A program made the position numbers and the translations under genes. Shown here in pieces: positions 12,612 to 21,944 of a DNA stretch of 22,855 bases. The stretch lies in the IMG/VR virus record IMGVR_UViG_3300043398_000032, positions 1-22,855 of that record, one strand, 5' to 3'. A model generated the notes under the pieces. That model made no database searches, had not been told where the DNA came from, and saw nothing but the letters and a program-made list of their open reading frames with translations. The DNA is from a virus. How positions within the stretch are numbered: position 1 is the stretch's first letter; each line of letters starts with the position of its first letter.

Positions 12612-12634
12612 TGCACTAAGTGCAGGAGGTATTA
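12612..12634 (+). promoter_or_regulatory. Hairpin abutting the tape measure ribosome binding site
   Basis: TGCAC (12612-12616) pairs with GTGCA (12620-12624) with a TAA loop. The last paired A is the first base of the strong Shine-Dalgarno AGGAGGT (12624-12630), and ATG follows at 12634. The hairpin may stand the binding site clear of other structure, or slightly mask it. Confidence 0.5.
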
Positions 12635-15600
12635 TGGCTACTAGCGTAATAGCATCAAAAGTTAAAGTAACCGTTGAGACTCAAGGATTAGATACTGCTG
12701 TTCAGCAGTCTGAGAAGTTTCACGATAACTTAGTAAAAGGTAGTGCTGCTATTGCCTCTGCTTTTAAAAATACAGCTAAATCAGTAAGTAGCGTAGCAGC
12801 AGCTCTAAGCGAGGAAGTACCAGTATCCGCAAGAGCTAGAAAAGGTAGTAAAAAGAATACTACAGCAGACGAGTCAGATGATTATGGTGTATCACGAAGT
12901 CTGCGCCCTGGAGGCACTGGTGCCTCAGCCCGCGACTTTGCGAAGGAAGCTAGCGGTCTTGGTGGTTTAGTACGCTTGTACGCGACATACGCAGCTAACG
13001 TATTCGCAGTTGGTGCTGCTTACCGTGCGTTATCTAATGCCATGGATACTAGCAATATGGTTAGAGGCCTAGATCAGCTAGGTGCTGCATCTGGTATGGC
13101 TCTTGGTTCTTTAAGTCAGCAACTTGTTAAAGTTACCGATGGGGCTATCTCAATGCGGGAAGCCATGGAATCAGTAGCTAAGGCTAGTTCTAGTGGTATG
13201 TCTGCTAATAATATCCTTAGAATGGGTAAAATTGCTAAGCAAGCATCCCAAGCTCTAGGTGTAGACGTGTCCGATGCGGTAAATCGCTTAACACGGGGTA
13301 TTACAAAGCTAGAGCCCGAACTATTAGACGAATTGGGTATATTTACTAGAGTAGATAGTGCTGTAAAAGACTATGCAAAGTCAGTAGGTAAATCTACTTT
13401 AGCCATTACGGACTTTGAGAAACGCGCCGCATTCGCCAATGCCGTACTAGCTGAAGGCGAGAAAAAGTTTGGCGAAATTGATATGGAAACTAACCCATAC
13501 ACCAAACTACTTGCTAGTGTAAAAGACTTAGGGCAGAAGGGTTTAGAAATAATTAACAAAGTACTTAGCCCTCTAGTTAAGTTCCTATCAGAAAGCCCCA
13601 GTGCACTAGCTGTAGCGATTGGTGCTGTAGGTCTGGCTTTGGTTAAGCAAGCCCTACCTGCTTTCGGCCAGGTAAAACAGGCTCTGCAAGCGCAAGCAGA
13701 AATGTCTAAAGAACTGGCAATATCTAGAGTTGCAGATGCTAAAAAAGCAGCAGATGCCATTTCTCAAATTAATGCCGAGGCTATGGAACGTAGAACGACT
13801 CAGGCTGAAGAACACATTGGTGTACTGGATAAATTGAATAAAGCTAGGATTAAAGCAAGTCCTGCTCTTTCCAATCTAATGTCTACCGACCTTGTAGAAA
13901 CTGACCGCGCAGATATTGACAAAAAAATAGCGGATGCAAAAACAGAACGTATACGTCTTAGAAAAGCACTAGACTTTGAAATTAATAATAAGGGTGCCTG
14001 GTCAGACGAGTCTCGTATTATACAGCTAAGAGAAGAAATTCAGTTAAATAAAGACGTAGTTCAGGCAGCTCGCAATACATTTGATATGCATAAGAAGTGG
14101 GCTTCTGAAGACGAACGCATAGCGAAACAAACACTAACGCTTAAAGCTACAATGCGCTTAGCAGAACGTGCTGAACACGAAGCTCTTAAGCAAAGCATAG
14201 TATCTAATGCCGTATATAATAGCGGATTAATTGGCACTAGAGATGCTATAGGTTTAATGCGCGAAGAAATGGCTAAATCTGGTAAACAGTTTACTGCACT
14301 AGAAACTGTGTCCATGACTGCAAAGGCGTCTATGTTGGGGTTTGCTACCTCTGTAATGACTATAGCTTCAGCATTCGGTAACTTCCTTGGAGTTATTGGT
14401 TTAGTCGTAACAGCTTTCGGTATTCTAGATTCTCTACTATCTTCCGCCTCCGCTAATAAGGCTTTAGCAGAGTACTCCGAGTCGCTTGATCGTACAGAGA
14501 AAGCTGCAGATAACGTAGTAAAGACTATTGATCGTATGGCTAGGGTAAGCAAATACTCTACACAAGCACTCCAGGCACAGACTAACGCTACGTTAGAGGT
14601 AGTAGATAGCCTACATGAACTAGCAGTTAATGGGGCTAAGGCATACGAGGAAGTTAATAAACCAGGTTGGAATAACTTAACAAATCTATTTAAGTCTATA
14701 TTTAATAAAGATGTACGTTCTACATTTGGTAAAAACTTGTCAGACACCATAGTTACCTCAGTTGGGCAGTTATCAAAAGGCCCGGTAGCTACTAAGCTTA
14801 AAGAAGATATTGCCTCAATACTAGAACTTAAAAATCTAGATAACCTTGATTTATTTAGAGATAAAGTAGCAGCACTAGGTCTTGAGTCGGAAAAGATAAA
14901 ACTTATAGAAAAAGCATTCAAAGATAGCCATATGGCTGCAGGGATTGCTTCTGGTAAAGCTACGGATTTTGCCGAATCTTTGAAGAAAACTAAAGAGTCA
15001 TACCAGGAAGTAGGTAAGTCTTTTGAAAATAAAGACCCACTAACAAAATTTGCAACCGATTCTATAGGTAGCCTAGCTAAACTATCCGATATTTTAAAAG
15101 GCCCAATCCAGGAAAGTATATCTAGTTTAGCTACTACTTTAAATGATTTAAGCAGTGTTCCATTATTTGGCGGAGAAAAAAGCCGTGAATTAGCTGGATT
15201 TGCTGATGAAATGGCCGGCATCCAAAAGTCTGTGCAGGCAAATGTAACCGAACTTGATAGCTTAGAGAAAAAGCTAACTGCTGTACAGTCTAAGCTTAAA
15301 GCTGCTAAGGCGGACTCCGCAGCAAATACCGGCTTAGGTGGTAGAGCTTATGGTGCTTCTAGGTTTTCACCGGATGAGGAAAGTCCACTGGTATCGGAAG
15401 AAGCTAAGTTGCTAAGTGCTATTAAAGCAGCTAAAGCTACTGAAGCTAGTCTATTTGCGCAAGCTACTGGTATCTCAGTTAAAGTTGCAAGTAATATCAA
15501 TGAAGGTATGGCCAAAGGCGTAGACTTTGTAGCACTTAAATTAGAGTCTGCGCTCGCAAAAGGTTCTACCTCATTGTTACAGAAATTATACGCTGCATCA

Positions 15601-18600
15601 GATATTATTCCAGAACTTGCTGCTAAGCAATATGATTTAAAAATCCAAGAATTAGCACAGGAGCAAACGTACCTGCAGGCTCAGCTATCTTTAATCAAAG
15701 AAATGCGTATGAATAATGCGCTATTAGCTGTGGCTAACGCTGAGAAAGCTGTTGAAGCTCCTAATCGCACACCAGAGGCCAGAGAAAAAGCGTTACGCGA
15801 TTTATCAGAGGCTAATAAGTATAAGGAAAACCTAGATAAAGTATTTAAAGACCCTAGTAATGCCTTACGCGGTATTTCAGAAGAACTAAGGGCAGGTACT
15901 TCTGGTGTATCACAAGAACAGGTGAAGAACCTAACCGAAGTTGCCAATCAAATATCTGGTATCAATGTTAGTATGGCCGGTGTTTCTAGGCAAATACAAG
16001 ATATTAAAGTACTGGAAAAGCCACTAGATCTTCTTAATAGTACCTTTAAAAATATCGAATCTAACGTTATCACAACTCAACGTGACGCACTAGATTTAAA
16101 AGATAAACAGCTTAAATTAGATAAAGAGTCCGGTCGCTATAGCGAGATGGAACTATTTACTAAAGACCTAGCTTTACAAAAAGAAAAGTCAGAACTACAG
16201 TATGCCCAAGAAGCCTTAGCTGCCAGAAAAGAGGACTTGAAGACTCAACTAATAGTTGAGGGTCTACGCTCTACAGCTAAGAAAGGGTCTGCTGGCGACG
16301 TGCAACGTGCGGATGCTACAGCTCTAGAAATTGAAGGTAAGCGCCTATTCCAATCTAAACTAGATACTGCATCTAAAAAAGAAGCAGCAGATGCTCTTGC
16401 AAGACAATCTGCACTACAACTTGAACTGTATAATCAAGAAGGTCGTAGACTAACCCAGGCTCGTCTCATTGAGGATATCTACCAAGCTACTGAGGCTTCC
16501 ACCTATACTTATGTGGATGCACTAAATGACGTTAACGCTACGCGCATAACGCGCGAGCGTGAAATAGGTAGGCTAACTGATGAACAAGCCGCTAGACTTC
16601 TGTCTGATCTTGATCGCGAAAAAGCTGGTAGGGAATATATACTGTCTTTACGCGAGAAAGAACGTGCATTTATACGTGCACAGGAAGACTTAGACCGCAG
16701 ATTCGAGGCACCGAATGCTACTGCAGACGAGCGCGCCCGTATAGTAGCAGAAGGTGAGGCTAGAACTATAGCGTATAATGAAGAAGTAAAAAACATCAAT
16801 AATATACACAAGCTAAAGCTGCTAAAGATTGACGAAGCTCTTAACTATGAAATCAATGCACGTAAGCGTGAGATGGAAAAAACCATAGTAGAAGCACTAG
16901 TAACCGGCATGACCAAAGGTGGAAAAGAGGGGGCCCGTGTAGTAAGAGAATATCTTGCAAACGAGTTCCGTAGAGTTCTTACTATTCGTGTACAGGCAGA
17001 ACTTAGCAAAACCAAGGTTACTGATCTTGCTAATATTGGTGCTAATCTTGCAGGTAGTGTGCTGGGTGGCTTCAAAACGTACTCGCTAGGCAGTGGCCTA
17101 TCTGGTGGTCTTATGGATGCTGGTGCCGAACTGTTTAATGCCGGATTCCAAGACTTTGGAAACACTTTATTAGATGCAGGTAGTGCCCTTGGCGATTTCT
17201 CTGGAATGTTAGATACCGCAGGTACGGGTCTATCTGTGCTAGGTACAGCTATGCGTGGTGACTATGGTGCGGCTATTGGTGAAGGCTTAGGACTATTTCT
17301 AGGTGGGGGAAATCCTATAGCAGGTATGGTTGGTAAATTCCTCGGTTCTATGTTAGGTCTTACCGATGATTCTGGCACTTTACATACCGGTGGGGCTGCA
17401 TCTTATAGTGCAACCCAAGGTACTAGAACTGGGCGTTCAGTAATGAACGAATTAGACTTCGGTGTAGAGGTTAATGAATCAGCTCAGCAAGCCGCAGCAG
17501 GTCTAGCCCAGGGGCTAGTATCGCTGTTAGATAGTACGGCTGTTACATTTGGCAAAGAAGCAGGTTACTACGCAGCTACAGGTTTTGCAGACGATACGTC
17601 TAAAGATGGAGCATGGGGTGCATTAAGTATCAAGCTCGGCGAGAAGATGATCTTAGACTGGGGTAAAGGTGCAGATAAGTGGCCTGGTCGTGAGTTTGCA
17701 GATGGTGCTGAAGGTCAAAAAGAGTATTTAAATGCTATAGCTGTAGATACTAAGAAAGTACTTATGGATATGGATTTGCCTACCTGGGCAGATAATATTC
17801 TTAATGCGATCGGCGACTCACCAACTATCGAAATGCTCCAAGCAGCCATGAACCAGATATCTAAGCTAAATACGGTATTTGATACCTTTAGCGAAGCACT
17901 AGGCTGGTCTAGAGAATCGTTAGAAAAACTACTTGGACCTCTTGGCGGTGTGGATTCTGCCATTACTAAACTTGGCTTTTACTACGAGAACTTCTTTACT
18001 GATACTGAAAAGTTAAGTAGGGCTACAGAAAAGCTTGATGATAAGTTTGAAAAAATGGGCAAAGCTGTACCTAAGACTACGGAAGGTTTCCGCAGTCTGG
18101 TAGATGCGGCCCAGGCAGCAGGAGACGGGGCTTTAGTTAATAGTTTATTGGAAGTAGCTCCAGCATTTGTGCAAGTTACCAAAGCTATTAAAGAAGCTGC
18201 AGAAGCCGCCAGAGAAGCCGCTAGACTTATGAATGCCGCTTGGGCGGATGTGCTTGAAACCAGAGGAGTTGACTCTAGTAATTTCGCAGCACAGGCAGAC
18301 ATAAACGCAGCTTGGAAGCAATACCAAGAAACAGATAAATACGCACAAACAAGTCCAACTAACTTCAAGACCATAACGTTTGACGACTTTACTAAGAACT
18401 ATACTACTGAACAGCAGCAGTTAATCGCGCGTATCTTAAAAGGGTACGATACTCTTAATAAGTCATTGCTAAAAAATGCAGAGGCGGCCCTATCTACTTT
18501 GAAGAAATCTTTAGACGCACAAAAAGAAGTGTACAAAGAACAGTTAACAGTACAAGAAGGCTTAGTTACTAAGCTTAAAGGTATATTTGACTCGTTACAA

Positions 18601-19671
18601 GTACATATAGATGAGTTATACAGAAATGTAGTATCTACCTCCAATTTATCAATTATTGAAGGTAATAGATTAATTGATTCAGTAATCTCCACAAGAGTGC
18701 TCCCTGAATCTGATACCTTAATGAAAGCAGTAGAAGCTGCTAAATCAGGTACAGTTGATACAAATTATTCGTCACGATTCGATGCAGAAAGAGACAGACT
18801 TATCTTAGCAGGTAAGTTAACAGATATTCAAAGTATCGCCAAAACAGAGCTCACTGCTGCCGAACTACAGGTAAAGTACCTGAAAGACCAGATTGACCTG
18901 CTAGATAGGATATATCTGGAAAACGAACTCGCAGTGCAGACACTACAAGGTATTAACGAAAGCGTGCTGTCTGTGACAGATGCAGTCAATGCACTTAAAC
19001 AGGCAATGCTGGATGCGAAAGCACCGACAACGCCTACTACTAGTACAGCGGCTACAGGTGCTGGTTTTGTTATCGGAGGTACTAGTCCCGGAGCTAGTTT
19101 TGGACCTGGAGCCTCTACTAACCCAACAGATAACTATGCACCGGGACAGCGCGGCATCGGAGGTAACTACTTAGCCGAACACTATATGGGTAGCTATGGT
19201 AGTGTATTCAATGAAGTAGATAGTACTAAACAATCTCAATTAGAGGGTGTAGCTGCTATATTACAACCTTTTGATGGTACCGGCGACGTATACGGAGCTG
19301 CGATGGCTGTAAAAGAAGCTGGTGGTACTATGACGGACATTGCTTCGGTAATGGGGTATAGCTATCTAGACGTTTTTAATGCGTTAACTGAAGCAGGTGT
19401 GCCGCGCTTTGCAACTGGTGGTGATCACTTCGGGGGTGTACGCTTGGTAGGTGAAGAAGGCCCAGAGCTTGAATTTACCGGCCCTAGTCGGATACTTAAT
19501 AATAGACAAACTATGGATATGTTCCAAAATAATACAGGAGAGGAGATGCAGAAGATGAGGGAGGAGTTTACAAAGCTTACAGAAGCTCAACTTAAGCAAT
19601 CTCAAGAAATCTCTAGATTATTTAAGCGCTGGGACAGCGACGGGCTACCAAGTACCCGTGTGGAGGTTTAA
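12634..19671 (+). CDS. Tape measure protein
   Basis: At 2345 residues this is by far the largest protein here and has the tape measure pattern: long helical, Ala/Lys/Glu-rich coiled coil with a few hydrophobic segments. Hydrophobic stretches lie at about 108-133, 325-345 and 565-605 (with FGNFLGVIGLVVTAFGILDSLL), and a Gly-rich hydrophobic region at about 1470-1570. Residues about 1080-1430 are almost continuous charged helix. The C-terminus has the motif FATGGDHFGGVRLVGEEGPE at about 2257-2276, then FTGPSRILNNRQ, which I know from many tape measure proteins. Such proteins set tail length and are injected with DNA. At the often quoted 0.15 nm per residue the tail would be near 350 nm. No lysozyme or peptidase domain was recognised. 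AGGAGGT at 12624 sets the start. Confidence 0.95.
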   Translation: MATSVIASKVKVTVETQGLDTAVQQSEKFHDNLVKGSAAIASAFKNTAKSVSSVAAALSEEVPVSARARKGSKKNTTADESDDYGVSRSLRPGGTGASARDFAKEASGLGGLVRLYATYAANVFAVGAAYRALSNAMDTSNMVRGLDQLGAASGMALGSLSQQLVKVTDGAISMREAMESVAKASSSGMSANNILRMGKIAKQASQALGVDVSDAVNRLTRGITKLEPELLDELGIFTRVDSAVKDYAKSVGKSTLAITDFEKRAAFANAVLAEGEKKFGEIDMETNPYTKLLASVKDLGQKGLEIINKVLSPLVKFLSESPSALAVAIGAVGLALVKQALPAFGQVKQALQAQAEMSKELAISRVADAKKAADAISQINAEAMERRTTQAEEHIGVLDKLNKARIKASPALSNLMSTDLVETDRADIDKKIADAKTERIRLRKALDFEINNKGAWSDESRIIQLREEIQLNKDVVQAARNTFDMHKKWASEDERIAKQTLTLKATMRLAERAEHEALKQSIVSNAVYNSGLIGTRDAIGLMREEMAKSGKQFTALETVSMTAKASMLGFATSVMTIASAFGNFLGVIGLVVTAFGILDSLLSSASANKALAEYSESLDRTEKAADNVVKTIDRMARVSKYSTQALQAQTNATLEVVDSLHELAVNGAKAYEEVNKPGWNNLTNLFKSIFNKDVRSTFGKNLSDTIVTSVGQLSKGPVATKLKEDIASILELKNLDNLDLFRDKVAALGLESEKIKLIEKAFKDSHMAAGIASGKATDFAESLKKTKESYQEVGKSFENKDPLTKFATDSIGSLAKLSDILKGPIQESISSLATTLNDLSSVPLFGGEKSRELAGFADEMAGIQKSVQANVTELDSLEKKLTAVQSKLKAAKADSAANTGLGGRAYGASRFSPDEESPLVSEEAKLLSAIKAAKATEASLFAQATGISVKVASNINEGMAKGVDFVALKLESALAKGSTSLLQKLYAASDIIPELAAKQYDLKIQELAQEQTYLQAQLSLIKEMRMNNALLAVANAEKAVEAPNRTPEAREKALRDLSEANKYKENLDKVFKDPSNALRGISEELRAGTSGVSQEQVKNLTEVANQISGINVSMAGVSRQIQDIKVLEKPLDLLNSTFKNIESNVITTQRDALDLKDKQLKLDKESGRYSEMELFTKDLALQKEKSELQYAQEALAARKEDLKTQLIVEGLRSTAKKGSAGDVQRADATALEIEGKRLFQSKLDTASKKEAADALARQSALQLELYNQEGRRLTQARLIEDIYQATEASTYTYVDALNDVNATRITREREIGRLTDEQAARLLSDLDREKAGREYILSLREKERAFIRAQEDLDRRFEAPNATADERARIVAEGEARTIAYNEEVKNINNIHKLKLLKIDEALNYEINARKREMEKTIVEALVTGMTKGGKEGARVVREYLANEFRRVLTIRVQAELSKTKVTDLANIGANLAGSVLGGFKTYSLGSGLSGGLMDAGAELFNAGFQDFGNTLLDAGSALGDFSGMLDTAGTGLSVLGTAMRGDYGAAIGEGLGLFLGGGNPIAGMVGKFLGSMLGLTDDSGTLHTGGAASYSATQGTRTGRSVMNELDFGVEVNESAQQAAAGLAQGLVSLLDSTAVTFGKEAGYYAATGFADDTSKDGAWGALSIKLGEKMILDWGKGADKWPGREFADGAEGQKEYLNAIAVDTKKVLMDMDLPTWADNILNAIGDSPTIEMLQAAMNQISKLNTVFDTFSEALGWSRESLEKLLGPLGGVDSAITKLGFYYENFFTDTEKLSRATEKLDDKFEKMGKAVPKTTEGFRSLVDAAQAAGDGALVNSLLEVAPAFVQVTKAIKEAAEAAREAARLMNAAWADVLETRGVDSSNFAAQADINAAWKQYQETDKYAQTSPTNFKTITFDDFTKNYTTEQQQLIARILKGYDTLNKSLLKNAEAALSTLKKSLDAQKEVYKEQLTVQEGLVTKLKGIFDSLQVHIDELYRNVVSTSNLSIIEGNRLIDSVISTRVLPESDTLMKAVEAAKSGTVDTNYSSRFDAERDRLILAGKLTDIQSIAKTELTAAELQVKYLKDQIDLLDRIYLENELAVQTLQGINESVLSVTDAVNALKQAMLDAKAPTTPTTSTAATGAGFVIGGTSPGASFGPGASTNPTDNYAPGQRGIGGNYLAEHYMGSYGSVFNEVDSTKQSQLEGVAAILQPFDGTGDVYGAAMAVKEAGGTMTDIASVMGYSYLDVFNALTEAGVPRFATGGDHFGGVRLVGEEGPELEFTGPSRILNNRQTMDMFQNNTGEEMQKMREEFTKLTEAQLKQSQEISRLFKRWDSDGLPSTRVEV

Positions 19672-19673
19672 TT

Positions 19674-21260
19674 ATGCCTTTAGAGTTTGTTAAACCTATA
19701 ACAGTAAATTCAGGTACGTTTACTAGAGCAGGTACTGCAAGATACATGGACTCGTCCGGTATCTTGCAGGTTGCAGGAAATGACGTACTTAGAGTTAATA
19801 ATAGATATAGAGGCGGTACTCCCGCTTTTATTATCGACAGCCCTTTGTTTGAATCCGCAGCTTCTACAAATTTATTATTATACTCGGAGCAGTTTGACAA
19901 TGCTGCCTGGGTTAAAACATTTGCAAGTATATCTGCAAATACTCAAACATCGCCAGATAATACAGTAATTGCCGATACTTTGACTGCATCAGCAGTAAAT
20001 GGAAGTATACAACAAAGTATTAGTAAGGCAGCCTCTGCCTTACTATATACTTTTTCTGTGTACGTAAAGTCAGGTACATCCGAGTCTATAGTACTTAGTA
20101 TGTCTGACGGTACGTTCTCGGCTGAAGCTACGTTTAATATTACTACAGGCGCAATGTCGGGTAGTAGTACCGGTACGTGGACTAACCCTATTCCTAGCAT
20201 TTCTAGGCTAGGTAATTTATGGTACAGGGTATCTATTACTAGTACTAGCTCTGCTGGAACTTCTTTAGTACCTAGCGTACGTATACCAACAAGTAGTCAG
20301 ACTTTATTTTTATGGGGTGCACAATTAGAACAAGGCAGGCTTAGCAGCTATATTACTACTAATGGTACTACTGCTACTAGGGCAGCTGATGTTTTAGTAG
20401 GAACCTACGCAAGTAATGTGCCCGAAAATGATTATGCTGAGTGGAATGCCGGTACTACGTATTCTACCCTTGGTACTAGGGTAATTCTATTAAGTACCCA
20501 TAAGATTTATGAAAATGTAAACGTAACTGGTAATACAAATAAAAGCCCCGACACTAACCCCACTTATTGGTTAGAGGTGAGTGCTACTAATAAATGGAAG
20601 ATGTTTGATAGCGTTATAAGCACCAATACATCAAATAGTGGTAGTGTTAGTTTTGTGCTAAAACCGGGCACTGTAATTAACTCACTAAGTTTATTAGAGC
20701 TGTCTGCTACAGAAGTTACGTTAAAGATGTATACAGCCGCAGACGGCTTCGTATACTCAAAAACTATTAGCACCTTAGGTAATATTCCAGACCCTAACTG
20801 GTACGACTATTTCTTTGCTACAGCAATACCTAAAAATCAAGCTGTATTTAATGATCTGCCCGCTTTTGGTAACGCAGAATTCCACATTACTGTAGTAGGC
20901 TCTACAGCCTCTGTAGGGCTTTGCGTAGCTGGTTATAAAACACTAGTTGGATATGCAATTGAGTATGGGACCTCTATCGGTATTCAAGACTATAGTAGAC
21001 GTGAGCGTAATGACTTTGGAGAAATTATATTTGTACAGCGTGCGTATAGTAAACGTGTAAACTATAAGATGAAAATACCGGACAGGTCTATTGACTCTGT
21101 ACAGAGACTATTCGCATCTATTAGATCGACACCAGTTTTATGGATCGGTAGCGAGTATTACGATTCTACCATCGTGTACGGATTCTACAAAGATTTTAAC
21201 ATGACTTTATCTAATCCAATTGCAAGTGATTGTATACTGGAAGTAGATGGCTTAATTTAA
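19674..21260 (+). CDS. Distal tail / hub protein with carbohydrate-binding-like modules
   Basis: A 528-residue protein directly after the tape measure, the slot of distal tail (Dit-like) proteins. Residues about 60-240 match the jelly-roll-like module often found in phage fibres and hubs: NLLLYSEQFDNAAW, YTFSVYVKSG, LWYRVSIT, FLWGAQLEQGRLSSYI and TRAAD. Residues about 250-312 resemble a small aromatic carbohydrate-binding module with YAEWNAGTTYSTLGTRVI, YWLEVSATNKWKMFD. Residues about 313-528 are beta-rich, with FGEIIFVQRAYSKRVNYKM, STPVLWIGSEYYD and VYGFYKDF, and probably form the tail-bound platform. GGAGGT at 19662-19667 overlaps the tape measure end, with 2 bp between the genes. It likely connects the tube to the fibres and may touch host glycans. 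The assignment is by position and modules. Confidence 0.65.
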   Translation: MPLEFVKPITVNSGTFTRAGTARYMDSSGILQVAGNDVLRVNNRYRGGTPAFIIDSPLFESAASTNLLLYSEQFDNAAWVKTFASISANTQTSPDNTVIADTLTASAVNGSIQQSISKAASALLYTFSVYVKSGTSESIVLSMSDGTFSAEATFNITTGAMSGSSTGTWTNPIPSISRLGNLWYRVSITSTSSAGTSLVPSVRIPTSSQTLFLWGAQLEQGRLSSYITTNGTTATRAADVLVGTYASNVPENDYAEWNAGTTYSTLGTRVILLSTHKIYENVNVTGNTNKSPDTNPTYWLEVSATNKWKMFDSVISTNTSNSGSVSFVLKPGTVINSLSLLELSATEVTLKMYTAADGFVYSKTISTLGNIPDPNWYDYFFATAIPKNQAVFNDLPAFGNAEFHITVVGSTASVGLCVAGYKTLVGYAIEYGTSIGIQDYSRRERNDFGEIIFVQRAYSKRVNYKMKIPDRSIDSVQRLFASIRSTPVLWIGSEYYDSTIVYGFYKDFNMTLSNPIASDCILEVDGLI

Positions 21261-21271
21261 AGGAGGCATAT

Positions 21272-21943
21272 ATGCCAGTAAGTGCATTGCCAGATGTGCC
21301 CAATAGGGCCACAGACACTACAGAGCAGTTTGTTACCAAAGCAGACAACTTCCTAGGTGCTCTACCCGTATTTAGAACGGAATTAAATACACTTCAGACT
21401 GAAGTTAATTCTTCTGAAGCTGTATCTATTGCAAAGGCTGCAGATGCTACGGCACAGGCACTTGCGGCAACTAATGCCAAAAACGATGCGGAAGCAGCAG
21501 CAGTAGCTGCTGCTGCTGTATCAGGAGCAACCGAATGGGTTAGTGGTACGTATGCTACGGGAGCAGTCGTATGGAGTCCTACAAATGGACAAAATTATAG
21601 ACGTAAAGCCCCCGGCGGTACTAGCACAACAGACCCAGTTAGTGACGGGGCCAACTGGTTTAGTCTGGTTAGCTTACAAGGGCTACCTATTTACCGTATT
21701 ACTGCTAATACGACAGCCGTAGCCGGCAGACACTACCTGATAGCGGCCAGTTTGGTATTAACACTACCAGCGTCGCCAGCACCCAACGATAGAATAGGCT
21801 TTACGGATGTTAGCTTAACGCGTACAGCTACAGTGGACCCTGCTGGTGGTAAAATTCGTAACATTGCAGAAATTATGACACTTAACTCAAACTACGCGGA
21901 AGCGGTACTTGTGGCTAGTGGTAACGTAGAAGGATGGATTTAA
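21272..21943 (+). CDS. Small tail fibre / fibre-linker protein
   Basis: A 223-residue protein. The start is ATG 21272, because AAAGGAGG (21259-21266) precedes it; the in-frame ATG at 21230 lies inside the previous gene without such a site. Residues 1-40 hold the motif ALPDVPNRATDTTEQFVTKA then FLGALPVFRTELNTL, which I have seen at the N-terminus of many phage fibre proteins. Residues 40-85 are alanine-rich coiled coil suited to trimerisation. Residues about 89-131 form a small aromatic carbohydrate-binding-like module (WVSGTYATGAVVWSPTNG, NYRRKAPG, DGANWFSL). The C-terminal 90 residues are beta-rich and end in a domain common to short fibre proteins. It probably links the hub to the Asp-box protein that begins 1 bp after its stop. 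Confidence 0.7.
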   Translation: MPVSALPDVPNRATDTTEQFVTKADNFLGALPVFRTELNTLQTEVNSSEAVSIAKAADATAQALAATNAKNDAEAAAVAAAAVSGATEWVSGTYATGAVVWSPTNGQNYRRKAPGGTSTTDPVSDGANWFSLVSLQGLPIYRITANTTAVAGRHYLIAASLVLTLPASPAPNDRIGFTDVSLTRTATVDPAGGKIRNIAEIMTLNSNYAEAVLVASGNVEGWI

Positions 21944-21944
21944 T

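Noticed and set aside
14061-15221. Long open frame (386 codons) on the minus strand inside the tape measure gene
   Set aside because: It is low-complexity Ser/Leu/Ala-rich, as antisense frames of Ala/Lys/Glu-rich coiled coil are. It has no ribosome binding site or recognisable domain, and the opposite strand is certain coding sequence.
12634-19671. Peptidase or lytic transglycosylase domain in the tape measure protein
   Set aside because: No HxH/HxxxD metallopeptidase or transglycosylase signature could be placed with confidence.
21230-21271. Upstream ATG 21230 as start of the fibre-linker gene
   Set aside because: It would overlap the preceding gene by 31 bp without a ribosome binding site, whereas AAAGGAGG precedes ATG 21272.
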